Source: DSNY01 sp016861185
GTDB taxonomy: Bacteria; Pseudomonadota; Gammaproteobacteria; Burkholderiales; Burkholderiaceae_F
DNA length: 21,927 bases
NCBI GenBank assembly: GCA_030263275.1
Contig: SZOR01000067.1
Span: 1 to 21,927 of the forward strand
Direction: 5' to 3'
Below the pieces are notes generated by a model that worked only from the letters and a program-made list of their open reading frames with translations, was not told the DNA's origin and did not search any database. Positions within the stretch are counted from its first letter, which is position 1, and each line of letters begins with the position of its first letter. The position numbers were made by a program, and so were the translations under genes. This document shows positions 6,392 to 14,522 of this stretch, in pieces.

Positions 6392-7723
6392 TCAGCGCGC
6401 CCGCGCGAGCGCCGCGTCGAGCAGCGGCAGCACCAGCGCCTGCGCGTCGACGCGCGCGCGGATCCGCGCGAGCAGCAGGAACGAGCCGACCAGCTTGCGG
6501 TGCAGGAAGATCGTCTCCGGCGGCGGCCCGCGCAGCAGCCCGCGCCGCACCGCGAGTTCGAAACCGAGCGCCCGCGCGCGCGCCGGCAGATCCGACGCGG
6601 CGAAGTCGTACGGGCCGCGCCAGCGCAGCGGCTCGCAGACGAGCAGGATCACGTCCACCGCGGCGCGCACGCGCTCGGGCGGGTCGTCGCGCGTGACGTA
6701 GCCGATCGCGACCGCGTGGCGCGCGATCGCCTCGAGGTCGCCGTCGATCGCCGCGCGCGTGATGCGCGCGTAGTTGGCGACGAAAGCCGGCGTGAACGCG
6801 CGCGTCGAACCGAAGTCGAGCAGCACGACCCGGCCGCCCGGCTGCACCAGATAGTTGGCGAAGTTCGGATCGGTCTGCATCACGCGGAACTCGAAGAGTT
6901 CCCTGAACATCAGCCGCTCGAGCAGCGCGCCGACCGCGTCGCGCCGCGCCTGCGGCACGCCTTCTTCGGCGAGCGATTCGAGCGGCGCGCCTTCGACATA
7001 GTCCATCGCCATCACGCGCGCGGTCGTGAAGTCGCGATGCACGCGCGGAACGACCAGCAGCGGTTCGTCGGCGACGAGCCTGGCGAAGTGCTCGAGGAAG
7101 CCCGCTTCGGCACGATAGTCGGCTTCCTGCAGCAACTGCCGCTTCGCCTCGGCGACCAGTCCGGCGATCTCGAGGTCGAGCGGCAGCAGGTTGAACAGCC
7201 GCAGCAGCGCGGCGACGTTCTCGACATCGCTCGCGATCGAGCGCGCCACCCCCGGATACTGGATCTTCAGCGCCAGCTCGCGCCCGTCGGCCGTGCGCGC
7301 GCGATGCACCTGGCCGATCGACGCGGCGGCGATCGGCTCCCAGTCGAAGCGCGCGAAGCGCCGCTCCCAGCCCTTGCCGAACTCGCGGCCCAGCACGCGG
7401 CGCAACTGCTCGACGGGCATCGGCGCCGCCTCGGCGCGCAGCACCGCGAGCGCCTGCGAGAACTCCGGCGGCAGCACGTCGTCGCCCTGCAGCGACAGCA
7501 ACTGGCCGAGCTTCATCGCCGCGCCGCGCAGCCGCGCGAGCCTTTCGGCGAGCCGCCGCGCGTTCGCGGCCGACAGCAGCGCGGGACCCGCGGCCGGCTG
7601 CTGCCGCGCCAGTCGCCGCAGCCCTTCGAGCGCACCGCCGACCGCCAACTCGCCGGCCGCCAGCCCGAGCCGCGCCAGCCGCCCGAGCCGGGTCTGCGGC
7701 ACGGGGGCCGCTTTGCGCTTCAC
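6392..7723 (-). CDS. ABC1/AarF (UbiB-like) atypical kinase family protein
   Basis: The 443-residue product carries the full set of ABC1/ADCK motifs. These are the KxGQ motif KLGQLLS (71-77), the Ala-rich nucleotide loop AAASIGQVHRA (132-142), the lysine in ALKIQYPG (K153), the conserved LLQEADYRAEA (197-207), and the catalytic/metal segments TDPNFANY (284-291) and LLDFGSTR (301-308). Relatives (UbiB, Coq8) support ubiquinone biosynthesis or lipid handling as ATPases. This one lacks the two C-terminal membrane helices of UbiB, so it is more likely an accessory ABC1 protein. The start is a GTG at 7723 whose last two bases overlap the TGA of the upstream acetoacetyl-CoA synthetase (GTGA), implying translational coupling. 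No Met start is available nearby in frame. The biological substrate is unknown. Confidence 0.85.
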   Translation of the reverse strand: MKRKAAPVPQTRLGRLARLGLAAGELAVGGALEGLRRLARQQPAAGPALLSAANARRLAERLARLRGAAMKLGQLLSLQGDDVLPPEFSQALAVLRAEAAPMPVEQLRRVLGREFGKGWERRFARFDWEPIAAASIGQVHRARTADGRELALKIQYPGVARSIASDVENVAALLRLFNLLPLDLEIAGLVAEAKRQLLQEADYRAEAGFLEHFARLVADEPLLVVPRVHRDFTTARVMAMDYVEGAPLESLAEEGVPQARRDAVGALLERLMFRELFEFRVMQTDPNFANYLVQPGGRVVLLDFGSTRAFTPAFVANYARITRAAIDGDLEAIARHAVAIGYVTRDDPPERVRAAVDVILLVCEPLRWRGPYDFAASDLPARARALGFELAVRRGLLRGPPPETIFLHRKLVGSFLLLARIRARVDAQALVLPLLDAALARAR

Positions 7724-9723
7724 TTCGATTCCGCGGGGGCTTGCGCGCGCCGACGAGCGAACTCGACGAACCAGCCGAGGCTCGCCGGGTTGGCCATCGC
7801 GTCCGGATGCGCGACCTTCTCCAGCGGATGGCCGAGCAGCAGCTTCTTGATCGGCAACTCCATCTTCTTGCCCGACAGCGTGCGCGGCACCTCGGCGATC
7901 GCGATGATCTCGTCGGGCACGTGACGCGCCGACAGCGCCTCGCGGATGCGCGCGGTGATGCGCTGCTTCAGCGCATCGTTCAGGTCGACACCCTCGCGCA
8001 GCACGACGAACAGCGGCATGTACGAGGCGCGGCCGAGATACTCCAGATCGACGACCAGCGAATCGAGCACGTCGGGAATCGCTTCGACCGCGCGGTACAG
8101 CTCGGCCGTGCCCATGCGGATGCCGTGCCGGTTGATCGTCGCGTCCGAACGCCCGTAGATGATCGCGCCGACCGCCTCCGGCCGCGGCACGAGCCGCAGC
8201 CAGTCGCCGTGCCGCCACACGCCCGGGTACGCGTCGAAGTAGCTTTCGCGGTAGCGACGGCCCTCGGGGTCGTTCCAGAAGTAAAGCGGCATCGAAGGAA
8301 ACGGCGCCGCACAGACCAGCTCGCCGACCTCGTCGATCACCGGCCGGCCTGCGTCGTCCCACGCCTCGACCTTGAGCCCCAGCGCGCGGCATTGCATTTC
8401 GCCTTCGTACACCGGCAGCGTCGGCAGCCCGGTCAGGAAAGCGCCGGCGAGATCCGTTCCGCCGGCGATCGAAACGAGCCACACGTCGCGCTTGACGTGC
8501 GCGTACACCCAGCGATACGCCTCGGGCGGCAGCGGCGAGCCGGTCGACCCGAGCGTGCGCAGCGAACCGAGATCGGCGATCTGCGCCGGCTCGATGCCGG
8601 CCTTCATGCAGTTCGCGTAGAAGGCGGCGCCTGCACCGAAGAAGTCGATGCGCTCGTCGGCGACGAAGCGCCACAGCGCGCCCAGATCGGGCCAGCCGGG
8701 ATTGCCGTCGTACAGGCAGCTCGTTGCGCCGACCAGCAGGCAGCTGAACTGCACGTTCCACATGATCCAGCCGGTGCTGGTGTACCAGTGGAAGCGGTCG
8801 GTCGCCTGCACGTCCCGATGCAGCCCGATGCCCTTCAGCGCTTCGAGCAGCACGCCGCCGTGACCGTGCACGATCGCCTTCGGCACGCCGGTCGTTCCCG
8901 ACGAATAGACGACCCACAGCGGATGGTCGAAGGCGACCTGCTCGGTGCGCAACTCGGTTGCGCGCGCGACGAGATCGTTCCATGCGAGCGCGCCGGGGAA
9001 CCTTGTTGCGTCGACCGACTCGCCCAGCAGCGGAACGATCGCGGTGTGCGCCAGCGTCGGCAGCGCGGCGCGGATCTCGGCGACCACGCTCGCGCGGTCG
9101 TACGTCCTGCCGCCGTAGCGGTAGCCGTCGCACGCGATCAGCAGCTTCGGCTCGATCTGGCGGAAGCGGTCGAGCACGGCGACCGGTCCCATGTCGGGCG
9201 AGCACACCGACCACACCGCGCCGACCGACGCGCAGGCGAGGAACGCGACCATCGTCTGCGGCACGTTGGGCAGGTAGGCGACGACGCGATCGCCGGGCGC
9301 GATGCCGTGCGAACGCAGTCGGTCGGCGAGCGACGCGACCTGCCGCTCCAGCTCGCGCCAGGAGAGTTCCACGCGTGCGCCGGATTCGTTGCGCGCGACG
9401 ATCGCCGGCCGGGCGTCGGTCGCGTGGCGGAACACCTGGTCGACGATGTTCAGCCGCGCCCCTTCGAACCACCGTGCGCCAGGCATGCGCGGCGCGTCGA
9501 GCACGCGTTCATAGGACTTCGAAGCGCGCACGTCGAAGAACTGCCAGACCGCGCTCCAGAAACCCTCGAGATCGGTCGTCGACCAGCGCCACAGCGATTC
9601 GTAGTCGGCGAACTGCAGCCCGCGGTTGCGCGCGAGCCATTCGACGAACGCCGTGATCCGCGCGCGGCGGATGCGTTCCTCGGACGGTCGCCAGATCGGT
9701 TCGGCGGGCAGCGTGTGTTCCAT
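7720..9723 (-). CDS. aacS: Acetoacetyl-CoA synthetase (acetoacetate-CoA ligase)
   Basis: The 667-residue product is a long ANL ligase with the N-terminal cap of acetoacetyl-CoA synthetases (PIWRPSEERI, then GARWFEGARLNIVDQ at 82-96). The P-loop is YSSGTTGVPKA (273-283), followed by WYTSTGWIMWN (313-323), the GGTDLAGAF segment (421-429), HGDWLR (505-510), YGRSDATINRHGIRMGTAE (523-541) and the catalytic lysine region LSGKKMELPIK (616-626). It activates acetoacetate with ATP and CoA to acetoacetyl-CoA in the cytoplasm, feeding ketone bodies or PHB degradation products into thiolase. The frame also has a TTG three codons upstream (9732). I prefer the ATG at 9723; neither has a Shine-Dalgarno sequence. 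It is followed, with a 4-nt overlap, by the ABC1 kinase. Confidence 0.93.
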   Translation of the reverse strand: MEHTLPAEPIWRPSEERIRRARITAFVEWLARNRGLQFADYESLWRWSTTDLEGFWSAVWQFFDVRASKSYERVLDAPRMPGARWFEGARLNIVDQVFRHATDARPAIVARNESGARVELSWRELERQVASLADRLRSHGIAPGDRVVAYLPNVPQTMVAFLACASVGAVWSVCSPDMGPVAVLDRFRQIEPKLLIACDGYRYGGRTYDRASVVAEIRAALPTLAHTAIVPLLGESVDATRFPGALAWNDLVARATELRTEQVAFDHPLWVVYSSGTTGVPKAIVHGHGGVLLEALKGIGLHRDVQATDRFHWYTSTGWIMWNVQFSCLLVGATSCLYDGNPGWPDLGALWRFVADERIDFFGAGAAFYANCMKAGIEPAQIADLGSLRTLGSTGSPLPPEAYRWVYAHVKRDVWLVSIAGGTDLAGAFLTGLPTLPVYEGEMQCRALGLKVEAWDDAGRPVIDEVGELVCAAPFPSMPLYFWNDPEGRRYRESYFDAYPGVWRHGDWLRLVPRPEAVGAIIYGRSDATINRHGIRMGTAELYRAVEAIPDVLDSLVVDLEYLGRASYMPLFVVLREGVDLNDALKQRITARIREALSARHVPDEIIAIAEVPRTLSGKKMELPIKKLLLGHPLEKVAHPDAMANPASLGWFVEFARRRAQAPAESK

Positions 9724-9731
9724 GCCGGCCA

Positions 9732-9760
9732 AGGATGCGCAGCAATCCAGGCGGCGTCAA
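9732..9760 (-). promoter_or_regulatory. Candidate sigma-70 promoter for aacS
   Basis: On the minus strand TTGACG (9760-9755) and CATCCT (9737-9732) are 17 bp apart. The expected start point falls within a few bases of the ATG at 9723, so the mRNA would be leaderless or nearly so. The -35 is one base from consensus; the -10 matches at three of six positions. Confidence 0.45.
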
Positions 9761-9792
9761 CTCGGCTCCGGAGCGGAGCCGCAAGCGCGGGT

Positions 9793-9857
9793 TTGACCAC
9801 CGAGACACAGAGCAAAACCAAAGTCTTTTTCGGTGTTCTCGGTGTCTCGGTGGTGAA
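9793..9857. repeat. Intergenic inverted repeat of the CACCxCxGAGACACxGAG family (second locus)
   Basis: GACCACCGAGACACAGAG (9795-9812) and CTCGGTGTCTCGGTGGTG (9838-9855) pair at 16 of 18 positions around a 25-nt spacer. The arms share sequence with the element at 2880-2954, so this is a dispersed family. It sits between the divergently transcribed aacS and ABC-F genes, inside the only space available for their promoters. Confidence 0.75.
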
Positions 9858-9900
9858 TCCAACCGCCTCGGCACGCCGAAGTGCGGCGACAGCGGGCGGC

Positions 9901-9906
9901 TATCCT
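9901..9906 (+). promoter_or_regulatory. Candidate -10 box for a leaderless ABC-F transcript
   Basis: TATCCT ends seven bases before the ATG at 9914, so transcription would begin at about the start codon. There is no Shine-Dalgarno sequence, and the spacer is a C-rich run (CGCCCCC). No clear -35 hexamer is visible. Confidence 0.35.
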
Positions 9907-9913
9907 CGCCCCC

Positions 9914-11761
9914 ATGACGATGCTTTCCCTGCTCGATGCGCAGCTCGCATTCGGCGACCTGCCGCTGCTCGACCGCGCGCAACTCGCGGTGGGCGACGGC
10001 GACCGCATTGGGCTGATCGGTCGCAACGGCAGCGGCAAGTCGTCGCTGCTGAACGTGATCGCCGGCCGCCTTCCGCTCGACGGCGGCGAGATCAAGCGGC
10101 GCGACGGGCTGCGCGTCGTGCTGGTCGAGCAGGAACCCGAGCTGCCCGCCGCGCACACGCTGCGCGAAAGCCTGCTGGTACGCGGCGGCATCGAAGCGAT
10201 GCCCGACGAGCGCGAGCGCTGGCGCACCGAAGCGCGGCTCGCCGAGTACCTGCACCGCTTCGGACTCGATGGCCATACGAATCCGGCCGCGGCCTCGGGC
10301 GGCGAGCGCAAGCGCGGCGCGCTCGCGCTGGCGCTCGCCTTGCAGCCCGAGCTGCTGCTGCTCGACGAGCCGACCAACCATCTCGACATCGACGCGATCG
10401 CGCAACTCGAATCGCTGCTCGCCGAGAAGGGCGCGCCGACGTCGATCGTCATCACGCACGACCGCGCGTTCCTCGACCGCGTCGCCACGCGCATCGTCGA
10501 GCTCGATCGCGGCGCGCTGCGCGCGTATCCGGGCAACTACAGCGACTTCGAGCGGCGGCGCGAAAGCGAGCTGGAGGCCGAGGACAAGGCCGCGCGGCGC
10601 TTCGACAGGTTCTGGGCGCAGGAAGAGGCGTGGATCCGCAAGGGCATCGAAGCGCGCCGCACGCGCAACGCCGGGCGCGTCGCGCGGCTCGAACAGTTGC
10701 GGCGCGAGCGCGCGGCGCGGCGCGAGCGCAGCGGCCGGATCAAGCTCGCGCTGGACGCCGGCGAACGCTCGGGCAAGCTCGTCGCCGAACTCGAGAACGT
10801 GACGAAGCGCTTCGGCGAGCGCGTCGTCGTGCGCGGGTTCTCGTGCGTGATCCGGCGCGGCGACCGGATCGGGCTGATCGGTCCGAACGGCGCCGGCAAG
10901 AGCACGCTGCTGAAGCTGATCGTCGGCGCACTTGAACCCGACAGCGGGACGGTGCGGCACGGAACGAACCTGCAGGTCGCGTACTTCGACCAGATGCGCG
11001 AGGCGCTCGACCCGGACAAGACCGTCGCCGAAACGATCGCGCCGGGTTCCGACTGGGTCGAGATCGCCGGCGTACGCAAGCACGTGATCGGTTATCTCGG
11101 CGACTTCCTCTTTCCGCCGCGGCGGGCGGCGGCACCGGTCGGAACGCTGTCGGGCGGCGAACGCAACCGCCTGCTGCTCGCGCGGCTGTTCGCTCAGCCG
11201 GCCAACCTGCTCGTGCTCGACGAGCCGACCAACGATCTGGATATCGAATCGCTCGAACTGCTCGAGCAGACGCTGCAGGAGTACGAAGGCACGTTGCTGC
11301 TCGTCAGCCACGACCGGGCGTTCCTCGACAACGTCGTCACGCAGACGATCGCGGCCGAGGGCGGCGGCGTGTGGAAGGAGTACGTCGGCGGGTATTCGGA
11401 CTGGCTGGCGCAGCGACCGCAGCAGATTCCCTCTCCCCGCGAGCGGGGAGAGGGTGAGGGGCGACCGACCAAGGCCGAAAGCCCCTCACCCCAACCCTCT
11501 CCCGGCAAGCGGGGTGAGGGAGCGAAGCCGAAGCTCGGCTTCAAGGAACAGCGCGAGCTCGAAGCGCTGCCCGGCGAAATCGAGGCGCTCGAGCGCGAGC
11601 AGTCGGAACTGACCGCGGCGATGAGCAGTGCCGACTATCACAAGCGCGGCGCGGACGCGATCCGCGCCGACCGCGCACGCGCCGCGGCGATCGAGCGGCT
11701 GCTCGCCGACAAGTTCGACCGCTGGGCCGCGCTCGAGGAAAAGGCGAAGGCCGCGGGCTAG
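9914..11761 (+). CDS. uup: ABC-F family ATPase, Uup-like
   Basis: The 615-residue soluble protein has two ABC domains and no membrane segment. The first has Walker A GRNGSGKS (36-43), signature SGGERKRG (128-135) and Walker B LLLLDEPTNHLD (147-158). The second has GPNGAGKS (323-330), LSGGERNR (412-419) and LLVLDEPTNDLD (432-443), with switch histidines in THD (181-183) and SHD (465-467). A basic, Arg-rich linker (about 215-285) separates them, and a charged coiled coil (about 541-615) ends the protein. This is the Uup layout. Uup-type ABC-F proteins act on ribosomes and on branched DNA intermediates. Residues about 506-536 are encoded by an inserted palindromic repeat (see 11429-11520). The ATG at 9914 is preferred over an upstream in-frame start at 9881, because the extra residues have no family character. 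The last 4 nt (CTAG) overlap the convergent dadA. Confidence 0.9.
   Translation: MTMLSLLDAQLAFGDLPLLDRAQLAVGDGDRIGLIGRNGSGKSSLLNVIAGRLPLDGGEIKRRDGLRVVLVEQEPELPAAHTLRESLLVRGGIEAMPDERERWRTEARLAEYLHRFGLDGHTNPAAASGGERKRGALALALALQPELLLLDEPTNHLDIDAIAQLESLLAEKGAPTSIVITHDRAFLDRVATRIVELDRGALRAYPGNYSDFERRRESELEAEDKAARRFDRFWAQEEAWIRKGIEARRTRNAGRVARLEQLRRERAARRERSGRIKLALDAGERSGKLVAELENVTKRFGERVVVRGFSCVIRRGDRIGLIGPNGAGKSTLLKLIVGALEPDSGTVRHGTNLQVAYFDQMREALDPDKTVAETIAPGSDWVEIAGVRKHVIGYLGDFLFPPRRAAAPVGTLSGGERNRLLLARLFAQPANLLVLDEPTNDLDIESLELLEQTLQEYEGTLLLVSHDRAFLDNVVTQTIAAEGGGVWKEYVGGYSDWLAQRPQQIPSPRERGEGEGRPTKAESPSPQPSPGKRGEGAKPKLGFKEQRELEALPGEIEALEREQSELTAAMSSADYHKRGADAIRADRARAAAIERLLADKFDRWAALEEKAKAAG
11429..11520 (+). 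repeat. REP-like palindromic repeat pair lying in frame inside the ABC-F gene
   Basis: CCCTCTCCCCGC (11429-11440) and GCGGGGAGAGGG (11443-11454) form a perfect 12-bp hairpin with a 2-nt centre. A second unit in opposite orientation follows: CCCTCACCCC (11483-11492) pairs with GGGGTGAGGG (11511-11520). GTGAGGGGC (11454-11462) and GCCCCTCAC (11481-11489) link the two units. The CCCTCACCCCAACCCTCTCCC core is a dispersed repeat seen between genes in many proteobacteria. Here it is translated as an interdomain peptide with PSPRERGEG and PSPQPSPGKRGEG, with no stop or frameshift. Confidence 0.8.
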
Positions 11762-13026
11762 CCGCGCCACGCGCGCGGATAACGCGCCATCGTCAGGCCG
11801 TCGAGCGAAATCTCGGGCCGGCGGCCCGATAGCAGGTCGGCGATCACGCGTCCGGTGCCCGCGGCCATCGTCCAGCCGAGCGTGCCGTGGCCGGTGGCGA
11901 GATACAGATTCGGAAACGGCGTGCCGCCGACGACCGGCGTGCCGTCCGGCGTCATCGGGCGCAGACCGCACCAGAAGCTCGCGCGCGCGACGTCGCCGCC
12001 CCGCGGAAACAGATCGGTGACGACGTGTTCGAGCGTCGCCCGGCGGGCCGCGCGCAGCGCGAGGCTGTAGCCCGCGAGTTCCGCCGTGCCGCCGACGCGG
12101 ATGCGGTCGCCGAGCCGCGTGACCGCGACCTTGTGCGTCTCGTCCATGATCGTCGACTCGGGCGCGTGCACGGCATCGACGATCGGCACCGTGATCGAAT
12201 AGCCCTTGACCGGATACACGGGCAGATCGATGCCGATCGGCTTGAGCAGCAGCGGCGAATAGCTGCCGAGCGCGCAGATGTAGGCGTCGGCGGTCAGCAC
12301 GCCGGCGGAAGTGCGCACGCCGGCGATGCGTCCGTCGTGGGCGGCGATCGCGTCGATCGTGGTGCCGTAGCGGAAGTCCACGCCGCGCGCCTGCGCCCTC
12401 TCGGCGAGCCGGCACGTGAACTGGTAGCAGTCGCCGGTCTCGTCGCCCGGCAGCCGCAGCGCGCCGACGAACTTCTCCTTCGTGTGCCGCAGCGCCGGCT
12501 CGACGCGGCAGAAACCCGCGCGGTCGAGCACTTCGTAGGCCACGCCGTATTGCCGCAGCACCTCGATGTCCTTGCCGATGCCGTCGAGCTGCTTTTGCGT
12601 GCGAAAGAGCTGCAGCGTGCCGAGCGTGCGTTCGTCGTAGGCGATGCCCGTGTCGGCGCGCAACTGCCGCAGGCAGTCGCGGCTGTACTCGGCGATCGGC
12701 ACCATGCGGCTTTTGTTCAGCGCGTACGCGCGCTCGGTGCAGTTGCGCAGCATCAGCCAGCCCCAGCGCCACATCGCGGCATCCAGCAGCGGCCAGATGA
12801 CGAGCGGGCTGTGCGTCATCAGCATCCACTTGATCGCCTTGATCGGCACGCCCGGTCCGGCCCACGGCGCCGAATAGCCGGGTGAAACCTCGCCCGCGTT
12901 GGCGAAGCTGGTTTCGAGCGCGGGTCCGGGCTGACGATCGATCACCGTGACTTCGTGACCGGACTGCGCCGCGTACCACGCGATCGAAGTGCCGATGACG
13001 CCGCTGCCCAGAACGAGAACTCTCAT
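11758..13026 (-). CDS. dadA: D-amino acid dehydrogenase small subunit (FAD-dependent)
   Basis: The 422-residue flavoprotein begins with the Rossmann FAD motif VLGSGVIGTSIAWY (5-18) and ID at 29-30. It then shows the DadA segment ETSFANAGEVSPGYSAPWA (38-56), the substrate-domain PVYPVKGYSI, and the C-terminal FAD contacts LRPMTPDGTPVVGG and ATGHGTLGWTMAAGTG. It oxidises D-amino acids (classically D-alanine) to 2-oxo acids and ammonia, passing electrons to the respiratory chain at the inner membrane. Length is close to E. coli DadA (432). The ATG at 13026 has AGGGAG upstream. No alanine racemase gene (dadX) follows; the gene ends in the ABC-F gene. It is divergent from the aminotransferase operon with 110 bp between starts. 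Confidence 0.92.
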   Translation of the reverse strand: MRVLVLGSGVIGTSIAWYAAQSGHEVTVIDRQPGPALETSFANAGEVSPGYSAPWAGPGVPIKAIKWMLMTHSPLVIWPLLDAAMWRWGWLMLRNCTERAYALNKSRMVPIAEYSRDCLRQLRADTGIAYDERTLGTLQLFRTQKQLDGIGKDIEVLRQYGVAYEVLDRAGFCRVEPALRHTKEKFVGALRLPGDETGDCYQFTCRLAERAQARGVDFRYGTTIDAIAAHDGRIAGVRTSAGVLTADAYICALGSYSPLLLKPIGIDLPVYPVKGYSITVPIVDAVHAPESTIMDETHKVAVTRLGDRIRVGGTAELAGYSLALRAARRATLEHVVTDLFPRGGDVARASFWCGLRPMTPDGTPVVGGTPFPNLYLATGHGTLGWTMAAGTGRVIADLLSGRRPEISLDGLTMARYPRAWRG

Positions 13027-13105
13027 CGCGCTCCCTGCGACCGGAAAAAGGCGGCGCGGATCGTAGCGCGGCCGCCGGCGCGCGTCGTCGGGGGAATCTC
13101 CGGGG

Positions 13106-13128
13106 TATTCTTGCCCGCAAACGGGGAG
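13106..13128 (+). promoter_or_regulatory. Candidate -10 box and ribosome binding site for the aminotransferase operon
   Basis: TATTCT (13106-13111) resembles a -10 hexamer and would give a leader of about 20 nt. GGGGAG (13123-13128) is a Shine-Dalgarno eight bases before the ATG at 13137. The -35 region is not convincing. The same 110-bp interval must hold the dadA promoter on the other strand. Confidence 0.4.
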
Positions 13129-13136
13129 ACGCGCCG

Positions 13137-14513
13137 ATGAACACGCCCGCCGCGCTGGCCGAACTCGACAAGCTGCAGTCGCTGCATCCGTACACCAACC
13201 TGCGCAGGCACGAGGAGCGCGGCCCGGTGATCATGGCGCGCGGCCGCGGCATCCACGTCTACGACGTGGAAGGGCGCGAGTACATCGAGGGCCTGGCGGG
13301 GCTGTGGTGCTGTTCGCTCGGCTTCTCGAACGAGCGGCTGATCGCCGCCGCGACGAAGCAACTGAACACGCTGCCCTACTACCACGGTTTCGCGCACAAG
13401 ACCTCGGACGTGGCGATCGAGGCCGCGCGCGAGCTGCTCGCGATCGCGCCGGGGAAGATGGCGCGCGTCTTCTTCGGCACGAGCGGATCGGACGCCAACG
13501 ACACCGCGATCAAGCTCGTGCGCTACTACAACAACGCCCTCGGCCGGCCGCACAAGAAGAAGATCATCGCGCGCACCAAGGGCTACCACGGCGTGAGCGT
13601 CGCCGCGGCGAGCCTGACCGGCCTGCCGCATCTGCACACCGGTTTCGACCTGCCCGGACCCGGCGTGCTGCATACCGACTGCCCGCACCACTGGCGCTTC
13701 GCGCAGCCGGGCGAAAGCGAGGAGGCGTTCGCCGCGCGGCTCGCGCGCAGTCTCGAGCAGCTGATCGAGCGCGAAGGGCCGGAGACGATCGCCGCCTTCA
13801 TCGCCGAGCCGGTGATGGGCGCCGGCGGCGTGATCCCGCCGCCGGAGGGCTACTTCGATCTCGTGCAGCCGATCCTGAAGCAGCACGACATCCTGATGAT
13901 CGCCGACGAGGTGATCTGCGGCTTCGGCCGTACCGGTCAGATGTGGGGCAGCCAGACCTACGACATCGAGCCCGACATCCTCACCTGCGCGAAGGCGCTG
14001 ACGGGAGGCTACGTGCCTTTTTCGGCGACGCTGATCTCGCAGCGCGTGTACGAGCCGATCGCCGAGCAGTCGGCGAAGATCGGCACCTTCGGCCACGGCT
14101 ACACGTACTCCGCGCATCCGCTCGGCGCGGCGGTCGCGATCGAGGCGATGAAGGTCTACCGCGAAGTCGACATCGCCGCGCGCGTGCGTTCGCTCGCGCC
14201 GCAGTTGCAGGAAGGATTGCGCACGCTCGCCGCCAGCCCGATCGTCGGCGAGGTGCGCGGCGTGGGACTGATCGCCGCGGTCGAACTGGTCAAGAACAAG
14301 ACGACGAGGGAATCGTTTCCGCCGGGTGCCGCGATCGCCGGCTATTTCGCCGAGCGCGCGCACGCGCACGGCCTGGTGCTGCGCGCGCTCGGTGAGGCGG
14401 TCGCGCTGTGCCCGCCGCTCGTGATCGAACCGTCCGAGATCGACGAGATGCTCGCGCGCTTCACCCGCGCGCTGCGCGACACCGAGGCGTACGCCGAACG
14501 CTTCAGCAAGTAG
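13137..14513 (+). CDS. Class III (omega) aminotransferase, putrescine/polyamine:pyruvate type
   Basis: The 458-residue PLP enzyme has the fold-type I class III motifs. These are MAGLWC-like EGLAGLWCCSLGF (51-63), the PLP phosphate loop GTSGSDAND (114-122), GYHG (149-152), the cofactor aspartate in IADEVICGFGRTG (D257) and the Schiff-base lysine in CAKALTGGY (K286). The overall sequence resembles SpuC-type putrescine:pyruvate aminotransferases of Pseudomonas, including LVKNKTTRE near the C-terminus. It should move a terminal amino group from a diamine or omega-amino acid to pyruvate, leaving an aldehyde. It is the first gene of a five-gene run with a polyamine-class ABC transporter (9 bp to the next gene), supporting an amine substrate. 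Beta-alanine or GABA as substrate cannot be excluded. Confidence 0.85.
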   Translation: MNTPAALAELDKLQSLHPYTNLRRHEERGPVIMARGRGIHVYDVEGREYIEGLAGLWCCSLGFSNERLIAAATKQLNTLPYYHGFAHKTSDVAIEAARELLAIAPGKMARVFFGTSGSDANDTAIKLVRYYNNALGRPHKKKIIARTKGYHGVSVAAASLTGLPHLHTGFDLPGPGVLHTDCPHHWRFAQPGESEEAFAARLARSLEQLIEREGPETIAAFIAEPVMGAGGVIPPPEGYFDLVQPILKQHDILMIADEVICGFGRTGQMWGSQTYDIEPDILTCAKALTGGYVPFSATLISQRVYEPIAEQSAKIGTFGHGYTYSAHPLGAAVAIEAMKVYREVDIAARVRSLAPQLQEGLRTLAASPIVGEVRGVGLIAAVELVKNKTTRESFPPGAAIAGYFAERAHAHGLVLRALGEAVALCPPLVIEPSEIDEMLARFTRALRDTEAYAERFSK

Positions 14514-14522
14514 TCCGCGCCG

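Noticed and set aside
7741..10935. A 1064-codon plus-strand frame opposite aacS and running into the ABC-F gene.
   Set aside because: It shows low-complexity Arg/Ala/Asp composition, crosses a promoter region and repeats, and is antisense or out of frame to two well-supported genes.
11194..11544. A 116-codon minus-strand frame across the ABC-F repeat region.
   Set aside because: Its LPGEGWGEG-like segment comes from the palindromic repeat, and the rest is antisense to the second ATPase domain.
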